Below are positions 47,400-58,130 of a DNA stretch of 64,000 bases, one piece after another (position 1 is the stretch's first letter; every line of letters starts with the position of its first letter). The notes beneath the pieces are model-generated. The model did not search any database. It was not told the origin of the DNA and saw only the letters and a list, made by a program, of their open reading frames with translations. The translations under genes were made by a program, and so were the position numbers. The stretch is from Woeseiaceae bacterium (GTDB lineage Bacteria > Pseudomonadota > Gammaproteobacteria > Steroidobacterales > Woeseiaceae): assembly GCA_024640315.1 (NCBI GenBank), contig JAHEFF010000005.1, positions 1 through 64,000 of the forward strand. Reading direction: 5' to 3'.

Positions 47400-48593
47400 T
47401 CATTTGCGTCGCCCTCTTTTCTTCTTGCGCCGATGCTCCGGTTGCCCGCCAACGGCGAGCTCATGATGAATTCTGAAAAGTATGCCGAGACTGATCATGG
47501 CGATGATAAGACTCGAACGTCCGTAACTGATCAGCGGCAATGTCAATCCCTTGGTTGGCAATAAGCCCATGTTGACGCCAAGGTTTATGAACGCCTGCAG
47601 GCCGAGCCAGGTGCCAATGCCAATCGCAAGATAAGCCTCGAAAAAATATTCACCGTTCGCCGCGCGAATACCGAGAGTGAAGACCCTCCAAAGCAGTGCC
47701 CCGAAAAGACATATCAGCAAAATTGTCCCGAAGAGTCCGAACTCCTCGGCAAAAACGGCGAAGACAAAGTCCGTGTGCGCATCCGGAAGGTAGAAGAGTT
47801 TCTGTACGCCGTCACCGAGCCCGACACCGAACCATTCGCCGCGACCAATCGCGATCAGGGACTGCGTCAACTGGAAACCCGTGTCATAAGGATCGGCCCA
47901 GGGGTCCATGAAACCGGTGAGCCGGTCGAGACGGTACTGTTGTGTTACAGCGAGCGACCCGGCACCGACGATCGCGAGCGCCGCGAATACAAAAAAGTCA
48001 CGAAATCTCGCGCCGGCAACAAACATCATTACAAATGCTACGGCTACGAGGACAACCGCGGCGCCGAAGTCCGGCTCAGCCAATAACAGGCAGCTCGCAA
48101 TAAAGAGCACGATCATGGGCCGCACAAATCCGGAAAACTCCTCCCGCACCGATTTGTTGTGCCGGACGAGGTATCCCGCCAGGTAAATCATTAAACAAAG
48201 TCGCGCCAGTTCGGATGCCTGGAGGTTGAAGACGCCGAGTCGTATCCAGCGTGTACTGCCGTTGACCGTGTAGCCAACCCCCGGCACGAGCACGACGACG
48301 AGCAGACCGAAAGCAGCCAACAACATCAGCGGGCCGGTGCTACGCCAGAAATGCATCGGGATGAACAGGCAGGCGAACCCTGCAATGCTTCCAAGAAACG
48401 CGGCGACGGCCTGTCGGCCTACGTAGAAAAACGGGTCACCTGCCGAGTTTTCAGCCGTCGCTATCGAGGCTGACGCCAGGATCACAAGGCCGCACAGCAA
48501 CAAGGTCAGCGCGATACCCAGCAACACCGGATCGATTCGGATCGGATTCTTGAGCTTTACCGGGAACGGCATGGTTGCGCTACTGACGGTCAT
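47400..48593 (-). CDS. ftsW: septal peptidoglycan polymerase FtsW
   Basis: SEDS-family glycosyltransferase that polymerises lipid II at the septum with FtsI, 397 residues. Ten membrane segments. SEDS signatures: GSTRWIRLGVFNLQASELARLC (about 112) and the C-terminal NLGVNMGLLPTKGLTLPLISYGRSS (about 325). The basic tail (EHRRKKKRGRRK) is cytoplasmic. It overlaps murD by 4 bp. Confidence 0.98.
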   Translation of the reverse strand: MTVSSATMPFPVKLKNPIRIDPVLLGIALTLLLCGLVILASASIATAENSAGDPFFYVGRQAVAAFLGSIAGFACLFIPMHFWRSTGPLMLLAAFGLLVVVLVPGVGYTVNGSTRWIRLGVFNLQASELARLCLMIYLAGYLVRHNKSVREEFSGFVRPMIVLFIASCLLLAEPDFGAAVVLVAVAFVMMFVAGARFRDFFVFAALAIVGAGSLAVTQQYRLDRLTGFMDPWADPYDTGFQLTQSLIAIGRGEWFGVGLGDGVQKLFYLPDAHTDFVFAVFAEEFGLFGTILLICLFGALLWRVFTLGIRAANGEYFFEAYLAIGIGTWLGLQAFINLGVNMGLLPTKGLTLPLISYGRSSLIIAMISLGILFRIHHELAVGGQPEHRRKKKRGRRK

Positions 48594-49957
48594 ATGGTCA
48601 ACGCCTCAACCACACGGACAAAGTCCTCGCCACGCGCCTGGTAGTTGGGATATTGATCAAAGCTGGCGCAAGCCGGTGCCAGCAAGACCGTGTCACCGGA
48701 ATCCGCGATCTCGGCCGCCCTTCTGACCGCGCTCAACATGTCATCCGCACGTTCGGTCGGCGTGAGGTCCTTGAATGCTTCTTCAAGTTGTGGCGCATCT
48801 TCTCCAATCAGAATGGCCGCGCGCAGCTTTCCGCAGGTCGAGGTAGCCAGCCTGTCAAAGTCGCCACCTTTACCCTGACCACCGGCGATTAAAACAACCG
48901 CGCCGGCGACGGATTCGATCGACGCAATTGCCGCACCGACGTTGGTCGCTTTGGAGTCGTTGATGAACTGCACATTTCCGGACCAGCCGGCGGTCTGCAT
49001 GCGATGCGGCAGCCCCGGGAATTCGTTCAAAACCTGCAACATCGGCGACAACCCGAGACCCATAAGCTGACCGGCAGCGAGGGCAGCAAGACAGTTCGCC
49101 TGGTTATGCATGCCGACAAGGGCTATATCCCTGACGGATAACAACAATTGCTCGCCACGTGCGAGAAAAACCTCGCCCTCGTCTTCTCTCAAGCCGAATT
49201 CACCGTCCTGCGGTTCATCCAGGGCAAAACTCAATGTCGGCAGGTTCTTCGGCAGATGTTCGTTAATTTCTTCATCCGCACGGTTGAATACGGCCGCCTC
49301 CGCCTGGTCGAACACGCGGTACTTCGCTTCGCGGTACTCGGCCTCGTCTGCATGCCAGTCGAGATGATCGGGAGAAATGTTCAGCAACACTGCAACCTTC
49401 GCCGGAAGGTTTTGTGTGCGCTGCAGCTGGAAACTCGAGAGCTCAAGCAGGTAGAAATCGGGTTGATCCTCAAGCAGCAGATCAAGGGCCGGTACACCGA
49501 GGTTCGCGCCGGCAAGGCCCTTCTTGCCCGCAGCGTCACACATCAGTGCCAGGAGCGTAGTCACCGTGCTCTTGCCGTTGGAACCCGTAACCGCGACAAA
49601 CGGCGCTTTTGCCTCTGCCACGAATAGTTCGATGTCACTCACGACGTCGATACCTTTCTTGCGTGCCGCTGCAAGAAAAGAGTCGGAGTCCGCGATGCCG
49701 GGCGAAACGATGATTCTTGATGCACCTTTCAGTAGTTTTTGCGGGGCATCGCCAAGCACGACCTCGGCGTCGGGGCAGATCTCTTTTAGATCATTGATGC
49801 CGGGTGGTTCGTCGCGACTGTCGACGTAAATTGCGTCAACGTCATTGCGCGCGAGATAGCGCGCAACCGACAAGCCGGTCGCCCCAAGACCTAAAACCAG
49901 GTCTTTCTTCCCGGCCGACCGTTTTGCTGCCGGCTGTTTTCTGGCGGTGGCGCTCAT
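48590..49957 (-). CDS. murD: UDP-MurNAc-L-Ala--D-glutamate ligase MurD
   Basis: Adds D-Glu to UDP-MurNAc-L-Ala, 455 residues. The N-terminus has an extra basic stretch ([13 protein letters not shown]) before [17 protein letters not shown]; the ATP site is [17 protein letters not shown] (about 122-138), and [18 protein letters not shown] (about 330) identifies MurD. Overlaps mraY and ftsW by 4 bp. An internal start at about residue 18 would match E. coli length more closely. Confidence 0.98.
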   Translation of the reverse strand: MSATARKQPAAKRSAGKKDLVLGLGATGLSVARYLARNDVDAIYVDSRDEPPGINDLKEICPDAEVVLGDAPQKLLKGASRIIVSPGIADSDSFLAAARKKGIDVVSDIELFVAEAKAPFVAVTGSNGKSTVTTLLALMCDAAGKKGLAGANLGVPALDLLLEDQPDFYLLELSSFQLQRTQNLPAKVAVLLNISPDHLDWHADEAEYREAKYRVFDQAEAAVFNRADEEINEHLPKNLPTLSFALDEPQDGEFGLREDEGEVFLARGEQLLLSVRDIALVGMHNQANCLAALAAGQLMGLGLSPMLQVLNEFPGLPHRMQTAGWSGNVQFINDSKATNVGAAIASIESVAGAVVLIAGGQGKGGDFDRLATSTCGKLRAAILIGEDAPQLEEAFKDLTPTERADDMLSAVRRAAEIADSGDTVLLAPACASFDQYPNYQARGEDFVRVVEALTI

Positions 49958-51039
49958 CTGATTTTCAAACTCGCAAGACCAATCAACACGAGAATGACCG
50001 TGATGATCCAGAATCGTACAATCACTTTCGGCTCAGCCCAGCCTTTGAGCTCAAAATGGTGGTGTAGCGGCGCCATTCGGAATACGCGCTTTCCGGTCAG
50101 CTTGAAAGACGCCACTTGAATCATGACTGACACCGTTTCGACGACGAAAACTCCACCCATAATCGCGAGCACGATTTCTTGTCGAACGACGACCGCTACA
50201 ACACCCAGAGCTGCACCAAGCGAAAGTGCACCTATATCGCCCATGAATACCTGCGCCGGATACGTGTTGAACCAGAGAAATCCCAGTCCCGCGCCCGCCA
50301 AAGCCGAGCAGAAGACAAGGATTTCACCGGTACCTGCCACGTACGGAATGTCCAGGTAATCAGAGAAATTCGTATTGCCGGTAACGTAGGCAAAAACGCC
50401 AAGCGCACCACCTACAAGCACCGTTGGCATGATGGCGAGACCATCCAGGCCATCCGTCAGGTTTACGGCGTTTGAGAAACCGACAATAAAAAGAAAAGTC
50501 ACAACAATCTGGAACATGCCGAGCGGCAGCCACAGATCTTTTACATAGGGAATCAGAAGCGACGTACTGATTTCGTCCGTCGCCATCATATACAAGGCAA
50601 CCGAGGCAATTATCGCAGCTGATGACTGCCAGAATAATTTTTGTCTTGCCGAAATGCCGGCGGGATCCTGCAGGATCAGTTTTTTGTAGTCGTCGACATA
50701 GCCGATCACACCGAACGCCAGCGTGACAAAAAGAACCACCCAGATGTACCGATTTTCGAGGTCCGCCCAGAGCACCGTACTAACGACAATTGCCGTCAGA
50801 ATCAACGCACCACCCATCGTTGGTGTACCAACCTTGAGGAGGTGGGTGTCCGGGCCATCGCTACGCACGGGCTGGCCGCCCATCTGGTTCTCGCTAAGCC
50901 GCTCAATCATCTTCGGTCCAATGACAAAAGACAGGACCAGCGCCGTCAGTGCGCCGAGGATCGCGCGCATTGTCAGATAATTGAAAACGTTAAAACCGGA
51001 TTCGAACTGGGCCAGGTAGTTGGTGAGATAAAGCAGCAT
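49954..51039 (-). CDS. mraY: phospho-MurNAc-pentapeptide transferase MraY
   Basis: Integral membrane enzyme making lipid I on undecaprenyl phosphate, 361 residues, ten helices. Catalytic motifs: GYVDDYKKL (Asp115/116 region), [10 protein letters not shown] (about 193) and [14 protein letters not shown] (about 268), and the HHHFELKG loop near 325. Between murF and murD, as in E. coli. Confidence 0.99.
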   Translation of the reverse strand: MLLYLTNYLAQFESGFNVFNYLTMRAILGALTALVLSFVIGPKMIERLSENQMGGQPVRSDGPDTHLLKVGTPTMGGALILTAIVVSTVLWADLENRYIWVVLFVTLAFGVIGYVDDYKKLILQDPAGISARQKLFWQSSAAIIASVALYMMATDEISTSLLIPYVKDLWLPLGMFQIVVTFLFIVGFSNAVNLTDGLDGLAIMPTVLVGGALGVFAYVTGNTNFSDYLDIPYVAGTGEILVFCSALAGAGLGFLWFNTYPAQVFMGDIGALSLGAALGVVAVVVRQEIVLAIMGGVFVVETVSVMIQVASFKLTGKRVFRMAPLHHHFELKGWAEPKVIVRFWIITVILVLIGLASLKIR

Positions 51040-51041
51040 CG

Positions 51042-52406
51042 TCAGGCGCTCCTTACCTTGTCGGCGTGCATCGTCAACGCCTGTACGACACGCTCCATGC
51101 CCATTGAGCGCGAGCCCTTGACCAGCACGACATCGCCATCACCGATAGTTGCGTTCAGTTCGTCCGCCAGCGCATCGACCGATTCAAACCAGCGTCCGCC
51201 TTCTCCAAAGGCTTCCACCGCTTTGCGTGAATAAGGGCCCGTCGCCAGGAGATTGCTGATGCCAGCCTCCCTGATGACCCAACCTGTATGCGCATGCAAA
51301 AGCTCGGCATCGCCGCCAAGCTCGGCCATGTCACCAAGCACGAGCCAACTCGTTCCTTCCTGTGCAGCAAGGAATTCAGCGGCCGCCTGCACGCTGACGG
51401 GGTTTGCGTTATAGCTGTCGTCGTAGAGGACTGCTCCGCTCCGGCTCTTGACGGCCTGCAATCGTCCGCCAACAGGACGAACTGCCTCGAGTCCTTTCCT
51501 GATCTGCTCCGTTGGGATACCGAGCGCATGGGCAATCGCTGCTGCTGCACAGGCATTCAGCACATTGTGTTTTCCGGCCAGCGCAAGGTGAACTTGTATC
51601 TGCTTATCCGGCAAGTGCAGTTTGAAATCGGAAACTCCGTCACTCGCGGTGATGCCGCTGGCGCGGACATCAGCATTTGCACCGAGACCGAAACTGATGA
51701 CCCTGGCATTGCCGGCCAACGACTTCCAATAGTCGAAGTAGTCGTCGTCTGCATTGAGTATGGCGACATCGGCACCGTTGTTTGCGGTCAGTATTTCACC
51801 TTTTGCTTTTGCAACACCCTCAACGGAGCCAAATCCCTCCAGGTGAGCGGGCGCAGCATTCGTAATCGCAACAATCTTCGGCGAGGTAAGCGACGCCAGG
51901 TAACCTATTTCCCGCGCATGGTTGGCGCCCATTTCGATAACGGCATACCGATCGTCTTCGCTCATCCGGAGCAACATCAGCGGCACGCCAATCTCATTAT
52001 TCAGGTTGCCATGCGTTGCGAGAGTCTTATCTGATATCGACAGGCAACTGGCCAGCAACTCCTTCAGCGTTGTCTTGCCGTTGCTGCCCGTGATACCGAT
52101 AACGGTTGCCGGCATTTGATCGCGCCAGCTTGCTGCAAGCTCTCCCAACGCATCCATCGTGTCGTCAACAACGATAGTTGGCAGTTCTGACGCAACAGGG
52201 CGCGCCACTACTGCGCCGGCCGCCTTACGTTCGACTGCTTGTTTGAGGAAAGCTGAACCATCGAAATTTGGACCGTGCAGGGCAACAAACAACTCACCAG
52301 GCTTCAATGAACGCGTATCGGTACTGACGCCACGAAAAGTCACGTCATCACCGTGCAAGGTGCCGTTCATAACTTTCGCTGCATTTGAGAGAGTGCTCAC
52401 CATCAT
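51042..52406 (-). CDS. murF: UDP-MurNAc-tripeptide--D-Ala-D-Ala ligase MurF
   Basis: Completes the cytoplasmic pentapeptide precursor, 454 residues. N-terminal substrate domain ([22 protein letters not shown]), ATP loop [17 protein letters not shown] (about 106-122), and C-terminal [19 protein letters not shown] (about 325) typical of MurF. Overlaps murE by 4 bp, and mraY begins 2 bp after its stop. Confidence 0.98.
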   Translation of the reverse strand: MMVSTLSNAAKVMNGTLHGDDVTFRGVSTDTRSLKPGELFVALHGPNFDGSAFLKQAVERKAAGAVVARPVASELPTIVVDDTMDALGELAASWRDQMPATVIGITGSNGKTTLKELLASCLSISDKTLATHGNLNNEIGVPLMLLRMSEDDRYAVIEMGANHAREIGYLASLTSPKIVAITNAAPAHLEGFGSVEGVAKAKGEILTANNGADVAILNADDDYFDYWKSLAGNARVISFGLGANADVRASGITASDGVSDFKLHLPDKQIQVHLALAGKHNVLNACAAAAIAHALGIPTEQIRKGLEAVRPVGGRLQAVKSRSGAVLYDDSYNANPVSVQAAAEFLAAQEGTSWLVLGDMAELGGDAELLHAHTGWVIREAGISNLLATGPYSRKAVEAFGEGGRWFESVDALADELNATIGDGDVVLVKGSRSMGMERVVQALTMHADKVRSA

Positions 52407-53911
52407 TTTTCTGCAGCACCCCTGGCCAGAAGACAGCTTCGTGCCGCTTCGAAATCCGAGAATGAAAGCGTCGTGTTGCCAATCACCTGGTAGTTCTCGT
52501 GGCCCTTGCCGGCCACGAGCACGATGTCGTCGGCCTCGGCACTTGCTATTGCCTGCGCAATCGCCTCGGCACGGTCGATGACCGCGACAGCATCCTTGCT
52601 CATCCCTTTCAGGATATCGGCAATAATCTGGCCGGGCGGTTCAGAGCGTGGATTGTCGCTGGTTACAATAGACCGGTCAGCGAGCCGCTGAACCACCTCA
52701 CCCATCATCGGTCGCTTGCCACGATCGCGATCGCCACCACAGCCAAACACGCACCAAAGCCTGCCCCCACAATGCGCGCGCAGTGCTTTGAGGGCCGCTT
52801 CGAGACTTGCCGGCGTGTGAGAGTAGTCAATGTAGACCAGGGGCAGATTGCTTTCTGCCGAAATATTGGCGAGCTCCATCCGACCTGGCGGTGCGGACAC
52901 TTTGCCGAGCACAGCGCATGCATCGTTCAAAGGCACGTCATTGCAGAGCAGCAATGCCAGAACTTCCGCCGCGTTTGCAACATTGAAGTCTCCCGGCAAT
53001 TGCAGGGATATTTCGCCTCGGCCCCACGAACTATTGATCGAAATATCTGAACCAAATTGATTCGCAACAACCTCGCTTACAAAAACGTATGGCCGGCCAT
53101 TGGGAGAATGGTCAGGCCTTGTTGATACGGCGACGACATTCGCACCGCAAAGATTCACCAGTTCAACGCCAAATTCCGTATCAATGCACACGATTCGATT
53201 CCGGACGTCATGGTCAAGAAACAAACCAGCCTTCGAATTGAAGTAGGACTGCATGCTGCCGTGATAATCGATGTGATCACGGCTAAGGTTGGTAAAAATG
53301 GCGGAATCGAATTTCACGCCATCCACCCGCGCTTGTTCGAGTGCGTGTGATGACACTTCAATTGCTGCGTGCTCTGCGCCTTCATCGCGAAAACCGGCCA
53401 GTATTCCGTGCAGGTCGATGCAAGCGGGCGTCGTCAGTGAACCCTCGTGACTGAAGCCATCCATGCTGCTTCCCAGTGTGCCGATATAACCGCACTTGAG
53501 ATTCATCTGGTTCAATGCCTGGCTGGCAAGCCAGGCAACCGTCGTCTTGCCGTTCGTGCCGGTGACGCCGGTAACGCTGACAGCCTTCGACGGTGAATCG
53601 AACCAGCGGTTTGCAATTTCGCCAATGTGTTGGGCGAGACCCGGAACTGCAATCATCGGCAAGTCGGTCTCTTCAGCGCATCCGGTACTTGCGTCCCACA
53701 CGACCGCGGCAACACCGGCAGCTTTCGCCTGGTCCAGGTAGTCGAGCCCATGAGACGAGGCGCCCTGGATAGCAAGGAATACATTTCCGGCCTGCAATTG
53801 CCGGGAGTCCGACGCGATACCGGTGACGGAAATTGCGGGCGCGGCCGCAATGCCTTCTAACAAGGCATCGAGAGTTACATCCGGTTTGAGGTGCTCTGCC
53901 GGCATGCTCAT
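52403..53911 (-). CDS. murE: UDP-MurNAc-dipeptide--meso-diaminopimelate ligase MurE
   Basis: Adds the third stem residue, 502 residues. ATP loop VTGTNGKTTVAWLASQ (about 117-132), the carbamylated-Lys region, and DNPRSE (about 407), the motif that selects meso-diaminopimelate. This predicts Gram-negative A1-gamma type peptidoglycan. Overlaps ftsI and murF by 4 bp. Confidence 0.98.
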   Translation of the reverse strand: MSMPAEHLKPDVTLDALLEGIAAAPAISVTGIASDSRQLQAGNVFLAIQGASSHGLDYLDQAKAAGVAAVVWDASTGCAEETDLPMIAVPGLAQHIGEIANRWFDSPSKAVSVTGVTGTNGKTTVAWLASQALNQMNLKCGYIGTLGSSMDGFSHEGSLTTPACIDLHGILAGFRDEGAEHAAIEVSSHALEQARVDGVKFDSAIFTNLSRDHIDYHGSMQSYFNSKAGLFLDHDVRNRIVCIDTEFGVELVNLCGANVVAVSTRPDHSPNGRPYVFVSEVVANQFGSDISINSSWGRGEISLQLPGDFNVANAAEVLALLLCNDVPLNDACAVLGKVSAPPGRMELANISAESNLPLVYIDYSHTPASLEAALKALRAHCGGRLWCVFGCGGDRDRGKRPMMGEVVQRLADRSIVTSDNPRSEPPGQIIADILKGMSKDAVAVIDRAEAIAQAIASAEADDIVLVAGKGHENYQVIGNTTLSFSDFEAARSCLLARGAAEK

Positions 53912-55635
53912 TGACTCATTGCCTGTATCACGCCGTCGTGACCTGCCCCGGGAAGCGCATCAGGCGGTATGGCCAGCAGTCGCAATGACTCGGCCATGAC
54001 ATCGCCGAACACCGGCGCCGCTACGTCACCACCGTAATAAAGATCACCGGTTGGCTCGTCGATAATGACAACGGCCGCCAGTCTCGGATCGCTCGCAGGT
54101 GCCAAACCCGCAAAGATCGAGAAATACTTGTCTTCCGAATACCCGCCTGGAGCAAACTTCCAGGACGTGCCCGTCTTACCAGCGATGCGATAGCCGGCGA
54201 CACCAGCCTCTTTGCCAGTGCCCCCCGGACGCACAACTTCTTCCATCATGGCGCGGATCGCAAGCGCGTTTTCGCTACCAATAATTCGTTCGCCTTTATT
54301 CGGCTGATCCAGCGCAACGAGCGATATCGGACGGATCATGCCGCCGTTGCCGAGCGCGGCATATGCTTGTGTCAGCTGCAACGGAGTGACGGATACGCCG
54401 TAACCATAGCCGAGCGTTGCCTGGCTGATTTGTCGCCAGTCGTTGTAGTGTGTGAGTAGTCCTGCAGATTCACCGGGAAAGCCACTCGATGTCAGCGCAC
54501 CCAGCCCGAAACGGGTCATCGTCTGCCAGAGTTGATCTGGCTCCAGCGACATTGCGATCTTCGTAATACCGACGTTGCTCGAACGCGCGAGAACCGTTGT
54601 AAGGCTAATCCTGCCAAGGTCAGAATGATCTTCAATCTTTTTGGGGCCAACCACGACATAACCAGGCGACGTATCGACGATGCTGCTGGCACGATAGCGG
54701 CCGCTTTCGAGCGCCGCGGCCACGATCAGCGGTTTAATGCTGGACCCGGGCTCAAAGATATCGGTGATCGCACGGTTCCTGTATCGCTCGGCCAGGTACT
54801 GCGAACGATCGTTCGGGTTATAAGAAGGCTGGTTGACCATCGCCAACACTTCACCGCTGGTGATATCCAGAATGACGATGGAACCGGATTCGGCCTTGTG
54901 CTCCTGAATCGCGCCTTTCAGTGTGCGATAAGCCAGATACTGCAATCGCAGGTCGATACTGGACCGAAGGTCGCGGCCCTCCCGGGGCGGCTTGATGCTG
55001 GCGACGTTTTCCACTGCACGGCCGAGGCGATCTTTTAATACGCGCTTCGAACCGGACTCACCGGCAAGCCAGTGATTGAACGCGAGCTCCAGGCCTTCCT
55101 GACCATCATCGTCCACACTCGTAAATCCAACCAGGTGCCCAGCGACCTCGCCCGCGGGATAGTAACGTCGGTACTCGCGAAGTCCGTTGACGCCGGGCAA
55201 ATGAAGCTCGAGCACCTGCCTGGCCTGATCCGGGCTCAGATGACGTTTCAGATAAAGGAATTCCTTGTCCATGCTTCGCGTGATGCGTCGCATTAGCTGA
55301 TCCGGATCCAGCTCCAGCACACGGGCAAGTTCCGGCACCCGATCGACCGCAGCAGCCAGTTCCTGCGGGTTCGCCCATACGCTGTCAACGGGCGTGCTGA
55401 TCGCCAGTGGTTCGCCATTTCTGTCGGTGATCGAACCGCGGTGAGCCGTAATCTTTTCGGTACGCAGGTGGCGGGTATCCGCCTGTTGATTCAGGAAGTC
55501 AGTGTTAAAGACCTGCAGATGTACGGCGCGCGCGACCAGCGCAGTTGCGGACAGAGCAAAAAACGCTATGACCAGTGACAATCTGCCCACAAATCTTCGT
55601 GCAGTCTGCTGCTTTGTCTCTGCGCCCCGGCTCAT
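53908..55635 (-). CDS. ftsI: septal transpeptidase FtsI (PBP3)
   Basis: Class B penicillin-binding protein cross-linking septal peptidoglycan, partner of FtsW, 575 residues (E. coli 588). N-terminal membrane anchor (about 16-38), pedestal domain, and transpeptidase domain with the active-site SxxK in EPGSSIKPL (about 297), SSN (SSNVGITKIAM, about 350) and KTGTSWK (about 485). Overlaps ftsL and murE by 4 bp. Confidence 0.99.
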   Translation of the reverse strand: MSRGAETKQQTARRFVGRLSLVIAFFALSATALVARAVHLQVFNTDFLNQQADTRHLRTEKITAHRGSITDRNGEPLAISTPVDSVWANPQELAAAVDRVPELARVLELDPDQLMRRITRSMDKEFLYLKRHLSPDQARQVLELHLPGVNGLREYRRYYPAGEVAGHLVGFTSVDDDGQEGLELAFNHWLAGESGSKRVLKDRLGRAVENVASIKPPREGRDLRSSIDLRLQYLAYRTLKGAIQEHKAESGSIVILDITSGEVLAMVNQPSYNPNDRSQYLAERYRNRAITDIFEPGSSIKPLIVAAALESGRYRASSIVDTSPGYVVVGPKKIEDHSDLGRISLTTVLARSSNVGITKIAMSLEPDQLWQTMTRFGLGALTSSGFPGESAGLLTHYNDWRQISQATLGYGYGVSVTPLQLTQAYAALGNGGMIRPISLVALDQPNKGERIIGSENALAIRAMMEEVVRPGGTGKEAGVAGYRIAGKTGTSWKFAPGGYSEDKYFSIFAGLAPASDPRLAAVVIIDEPTGDLYYGGDVAAPVFGDVMAESLRLLAIPPDALPGAGHDGVIQAMSQ

Positions 55636-55919
55636 TGTCGTTCAATGACGTAAATTTCCGTTGCCTTGGGCCGCACCAGCGACAGCTGTTCTGCCGCTAC
55701 GCGTTCGATTCTTGCGTGTGTTGCCCACGTGCTCTGCTCAATCTGCAGCTGACCCCACTCAATGTTCAGCTCATCACGCTCAGTCGTCAGCGCTTCGAGT
55801 TCGACGAATAATTTGCGCGACTCATGTTTGGTATAAATCAGCGCTATTGCCGACATGACGCAAACGACGGCGAAGGTCATGATCAGGAGAAATGGCTGCC
55901 GGGTTTTGCCAATTTCCAT
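55632..55919 (-). CDS. ftsL: cell division protein FtsL
   Basis: Small bitopic divisome protein, 95 residues: short cytoplasmic tail, membrane helix at about 9-28 (PFLLIMTFAVVCVMSAIALIY), and a periplasmic coiled coil with leucine-zipper spacing (KLFVELEALTTERDELNIEWGQLQ), ending near conserved ERVAAEQLSLVRP. Forms FtsQLB. It overlaps rsmH by one base and ftsI by 4. Confidence 0.95.
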   Translation of the reverse strand: MEIGKTRQPFLLIMTFAVVCVMSAIALIYTKHESRKLFVELEALTTERDELNIEWGQLQIEQSTWATHARIERVAAEQLSLVRPKATEIYVIERQ

Positions 55920-56863
55920 TACAGCCGCTCCGCAATACGAAGACGCGAGCTGCGCGCCCGCGGGTTTTGTGCCGTTTCTTCAGCGGAAGGTGCGACGGGC
56001 TTACCAATGAGCTTCATCGGTGGCCGCATTTCCTCTGGAATGTCGGGCAACCCGCGGTACTGAACTGGTTCTCTGGAAGCGTCCCGCATGAAACGCTTCA
56101 CGATCCTGTCTTCGAGTGAGTGAAAACTGATAACACAAAGCCGGCCACCCGGGGCCAGCACGCTGACGGAAGCCTGGAGTGCTGCAGCAAGCTGGCCGAG
56201 TTCGTCGTTGAGAAAAATCCTGATCGCCTGAAAAGTCTTGGTCGCAGGGTGGCGCTTCGGTTTTTGCCGCGGCACAGCGTTGCGTACGATTTCCGCCAGC
56301 TCCAGGGTGCGGCTGATCGGAGCGGCATCGCGCGCCGCCACAATTGCACGAGCAATTCGCCCGGCGAAGTTTTCTTCACCCAGTTGTCTCAACACATTTC
56401 TCAATGTTTTTTCGTCCACTGAAGCAAGCCAGTCGGCGGCGCTTTGGCCCGATGTCGGATCCATTCGCATGTCGAGGGGTCCATCTGACTGGAAGCTGAA
56501 TCCACGGTCGGCTTCATCCAGCTGTGGTGACGAGACCCCCAGATCGAGTAACAAGCCATCCACTTTTCCGAGTAAGTTCCTTTCTGTCGCATATCGCTCT
56601 ATTTCCGAGAATTCGCCCTGAATTAATTCAAGTCGCGGATCGTTCTTCAAAGAAGCCGGGGCTGCTGCAATGGCCTGCGGGTCACGATCGATCGCCAAAA
56701 GGCACCCATCGGTTCCCAATTCCTGCAAAATCGCCTCTGCATGACCTCCCCGGCCAAACGTTCCATCGACATAACAACCATCCGCTTTAAGGTTCAGGCC
56801 CCGGACTGCGGGACCAATGAGAACCGGCACGTGGTGACTGGCACCTTTTATTTCTTCGTTCAC
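55919..56863 (-). CDS. rsmH: 16S rRNA m4C1402 methyltransferase RsmH (MraW)
   Basis: Methylates N4 of C1402 in the ribosomal P site, with RsmI adding the 2'-O methyl group. 314 residues. [13 protein letters not shown] and [14 protein letters not shown] (SAM motif I, about 33-46), [20 protein letters not shown] (about 104) and the C-terminal [15 protein letters not shown] (about 245) are diagnostic. rsmI lies just beyond rnpB, so both enzymes for the same nucleotide are encoded here within about 2 kb. Confidence 0.98.
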   Translation of the reverse strand: MNEEIKGASHHVPVLIGPAVRGLNLKADGCYVDGTFGRGGHAEAILQELGTDGCLLAIDRDPQAIAAAPASLKNDPRLELIQGEFSEIERYATERNLLGKVDGLLLDLGVSSPQLDEADRGFSFQSDGPLDMRMDPTSGQSAADWLASVDEKTLRNVLRQLGEENFAGRIARAIVAARDAAPISRTLELAEIVRNAVPRQKPKRHPATKTFQAIRIFLNDELGQLAAALQASVSVLAPGGRLCVISFHSLEDRIVKRFMRDASREPVQYRGLPDIPEEMRPPMKLIGKPVAPSAEETAQNPRARSSRLRIAERL

Positions 56864-56878
56864 TCCGCCGGAACGGAT

Positions 56879-57328
56879 TTAGAGGGTGAGCGTCTCGAGC
56901 TGAGCCGACAGATCTGAATCATCTCCATCGTTCAGCCACCCATCTCGTGTTTCGTTCCAGCGTCCTTCATCCCACAATTCAAACCTGTTGCCCTGCCCGA
57001 GCAGCAATGCCTGCCGCTCAAGCCCGGCGAACTCACGCAATTCACGCGAGAGAAGAATGCGACCGTGACCATCGATATCCACTTCAGTGGCATGACCGAC
57101 CATCAACCGCTGCAGGCGGCGAGCCTTCGTATCGAGGCTCGGCAGGCGCATCAGTTTTCTTTCTATTTCTTCCCAGTCCGGGAGCGGATAGAGGAGGAGG
57201 CAGTAGTCCTTGTCGACCGTAGCGACCAACTGTCCATCGCAACGCGCAGCAATCCGCTCCCGATAACGGGTCGGAATGGCCAGACGCCCTTTGGCGTCCA
57301 AAGTGACTTTGGTAGCCCCACGCAGCAC
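56879..57328 (-). CDS. mraZ: transcriptional regulator MraZ
   Basis: First gene of the dcw cluster; binds repeats in its own promoter and represses the cluster. 149 residues with two SpoVT/AbrB-like repeats: TKVTLDAKGRLAIPTRYRE (about 6-24) and TEVDIDGHGRILLSRELRE (about 80-98). The start codon is GTG with a poor Shine-Dalgarno, preceded by a GGGGTCAGAC repeat half. rsmH starts 15 bp after its stop. Confidence 0.97.
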   Translation of the reverse strand: MLRGATKVTLDAKGRLAIPTRYRERIAARCDGQLVATVDKDYCLLLYPLPDWEEIERKLMRLPSLDTKARRLQRLMVGHATEVDIDGHGRILLSRELREFAGLERQALLLGQGNRFELWDEGRWNETRDGWLNDGDDSDLSAQLETLTL

Positions 57329-57380
57329 GATTTTGATTCGGGGTCAGACAACGGCACTCGCTATACGGTGACCGCATTTA

Positions 57381-57413
57381 CCCCTTCCTCCCACTTTTCT
57401 CCACTTTTCACCA
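57381..57413 (-). promoter_or_regulatory. MraZ operator repeats
   Basis: Four 10-bp-phased boxes on the minus strand, TGGTGAAAAG, TGGAGAAAAG, TGGGAGGAAG and GGG, directly downstream of the -10. E. coli MraZ binds TGGG-type direct repeats at about one helical turn, so repression of the cluster by MraZ is likely here. Confidence 0.8.
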
Positions 57414-57441
57414 TACTATTCGGGCCCCTGACCATCGTCAA
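57413..57441 (-). promoter_or_regulatory. sigma-70 promoter of the dcw cluster
   Basis: TTGACG and TAGTAT separated by exactly 17 bp on the minus strand, about 85 bp upstream of mraZ. It abuts the MraZ boxes, matching the E. coli mra promoter layout. Confidence 0.82.
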
Positions 57442-57699
57442 CCGGTAAATCCAATTATTTGTTGTTGTACAGGGACTTAGGGGCTAATTCGTGGCTGAAT
57501 TCGGGCGAATTGTGGCAGGCTTTAGAGGCTATAAATCAAGTACTTAGCTACCTTTTCTAGAATAAAAGTCAGATGCGGGTCGCAAGACAGCGACAGCAGT
57601 GGGTTCCCGGTGGTTCGCTGCGATACCAGGCACGGCTCGCGCCGGACCTTCGTGCAGATTAGCTTAAGAAATTATAACCGATTGAATTTTAAAGAGAAA
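57442..57699. other. 258-bp gap between the mraZ promoter and rnpB
   Basis: It holds a T-rich run just after the rnpB 3' end on the minus strand, which probably serves as its terminator region. I see no gene or strong hairpin in the rest. Confidence 0.5.
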
Positions 57700-58059
57700 G
57701 AGAGAGCCGGCCGTAAGCCGGGTTCTGTCGTGGGCAATCATTCATCTGGGACAACCGTCACCGGTCGCCTCTAGCAACCTACCCGGGAGCCCGCTCAGGC
57801 GTACGGTAGAGACCCGAAGGTCCCCATGCTCCCCTATTTGGTCTTGCTCCGGACGGGGTTTACCATGCCGCGGCGTGTTACCACCCGCGCGGTGCGCTCT
57901 TACCGCACCTTTTCACCCTTACCAGCAAAACTGGCGGTATATTTTCTGTGGCACTTTCCATGGGCTCGCACCCTCCAGGCGTTACCTGGCGTCCTGCCTG
58001 ACGGAGCCCGGACTTTCCTCCGGATTCGGTTGAATCCGGCGATTACCTGGCCGACTCTC
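57700..58059 (-). ncRNA. rnpB: RNase P RNA, bacterial class A
   Basis: Catalytic RNA of RNase P, which trims pre-tRNA 5' ends, about 360 nt. P1 pairs GAGAGTCGGCC with GGCCGGCTCTC. Conserved blocks in order: GGAGGAAAGTCCGGGCTCC, AGGGTGCCAGGTAACG-type P11/P12 sequence, GGTAAGGGTGAAAAGGTGCGG, GGTAAACCCC, GAGCAAGACCAAATAGGGG, and the 3' GATGAATGATTGCCCACGAC with ACAGAACCCGGCTTA. The loop GGTAGG region fits class A. It lies between rsmI and mraZ, as in Pseudomonas. Confidence 0.97.
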
Positions 58060-58130
58060 ACTTACTCTTCCGCCAGTCTGCGAGGCAGAGCCAGCGGACC
58101 GCGAATGATACTTTATTTGACCGCAATGAC

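Noticed and set aside
46265-47464. 399-residue MurG with a Cys-rich N-terminal extension
   Set aside because: The first 37 codons overlap the ftsW 3' end in another frame; [16 protein letters not shown] fits the family start.
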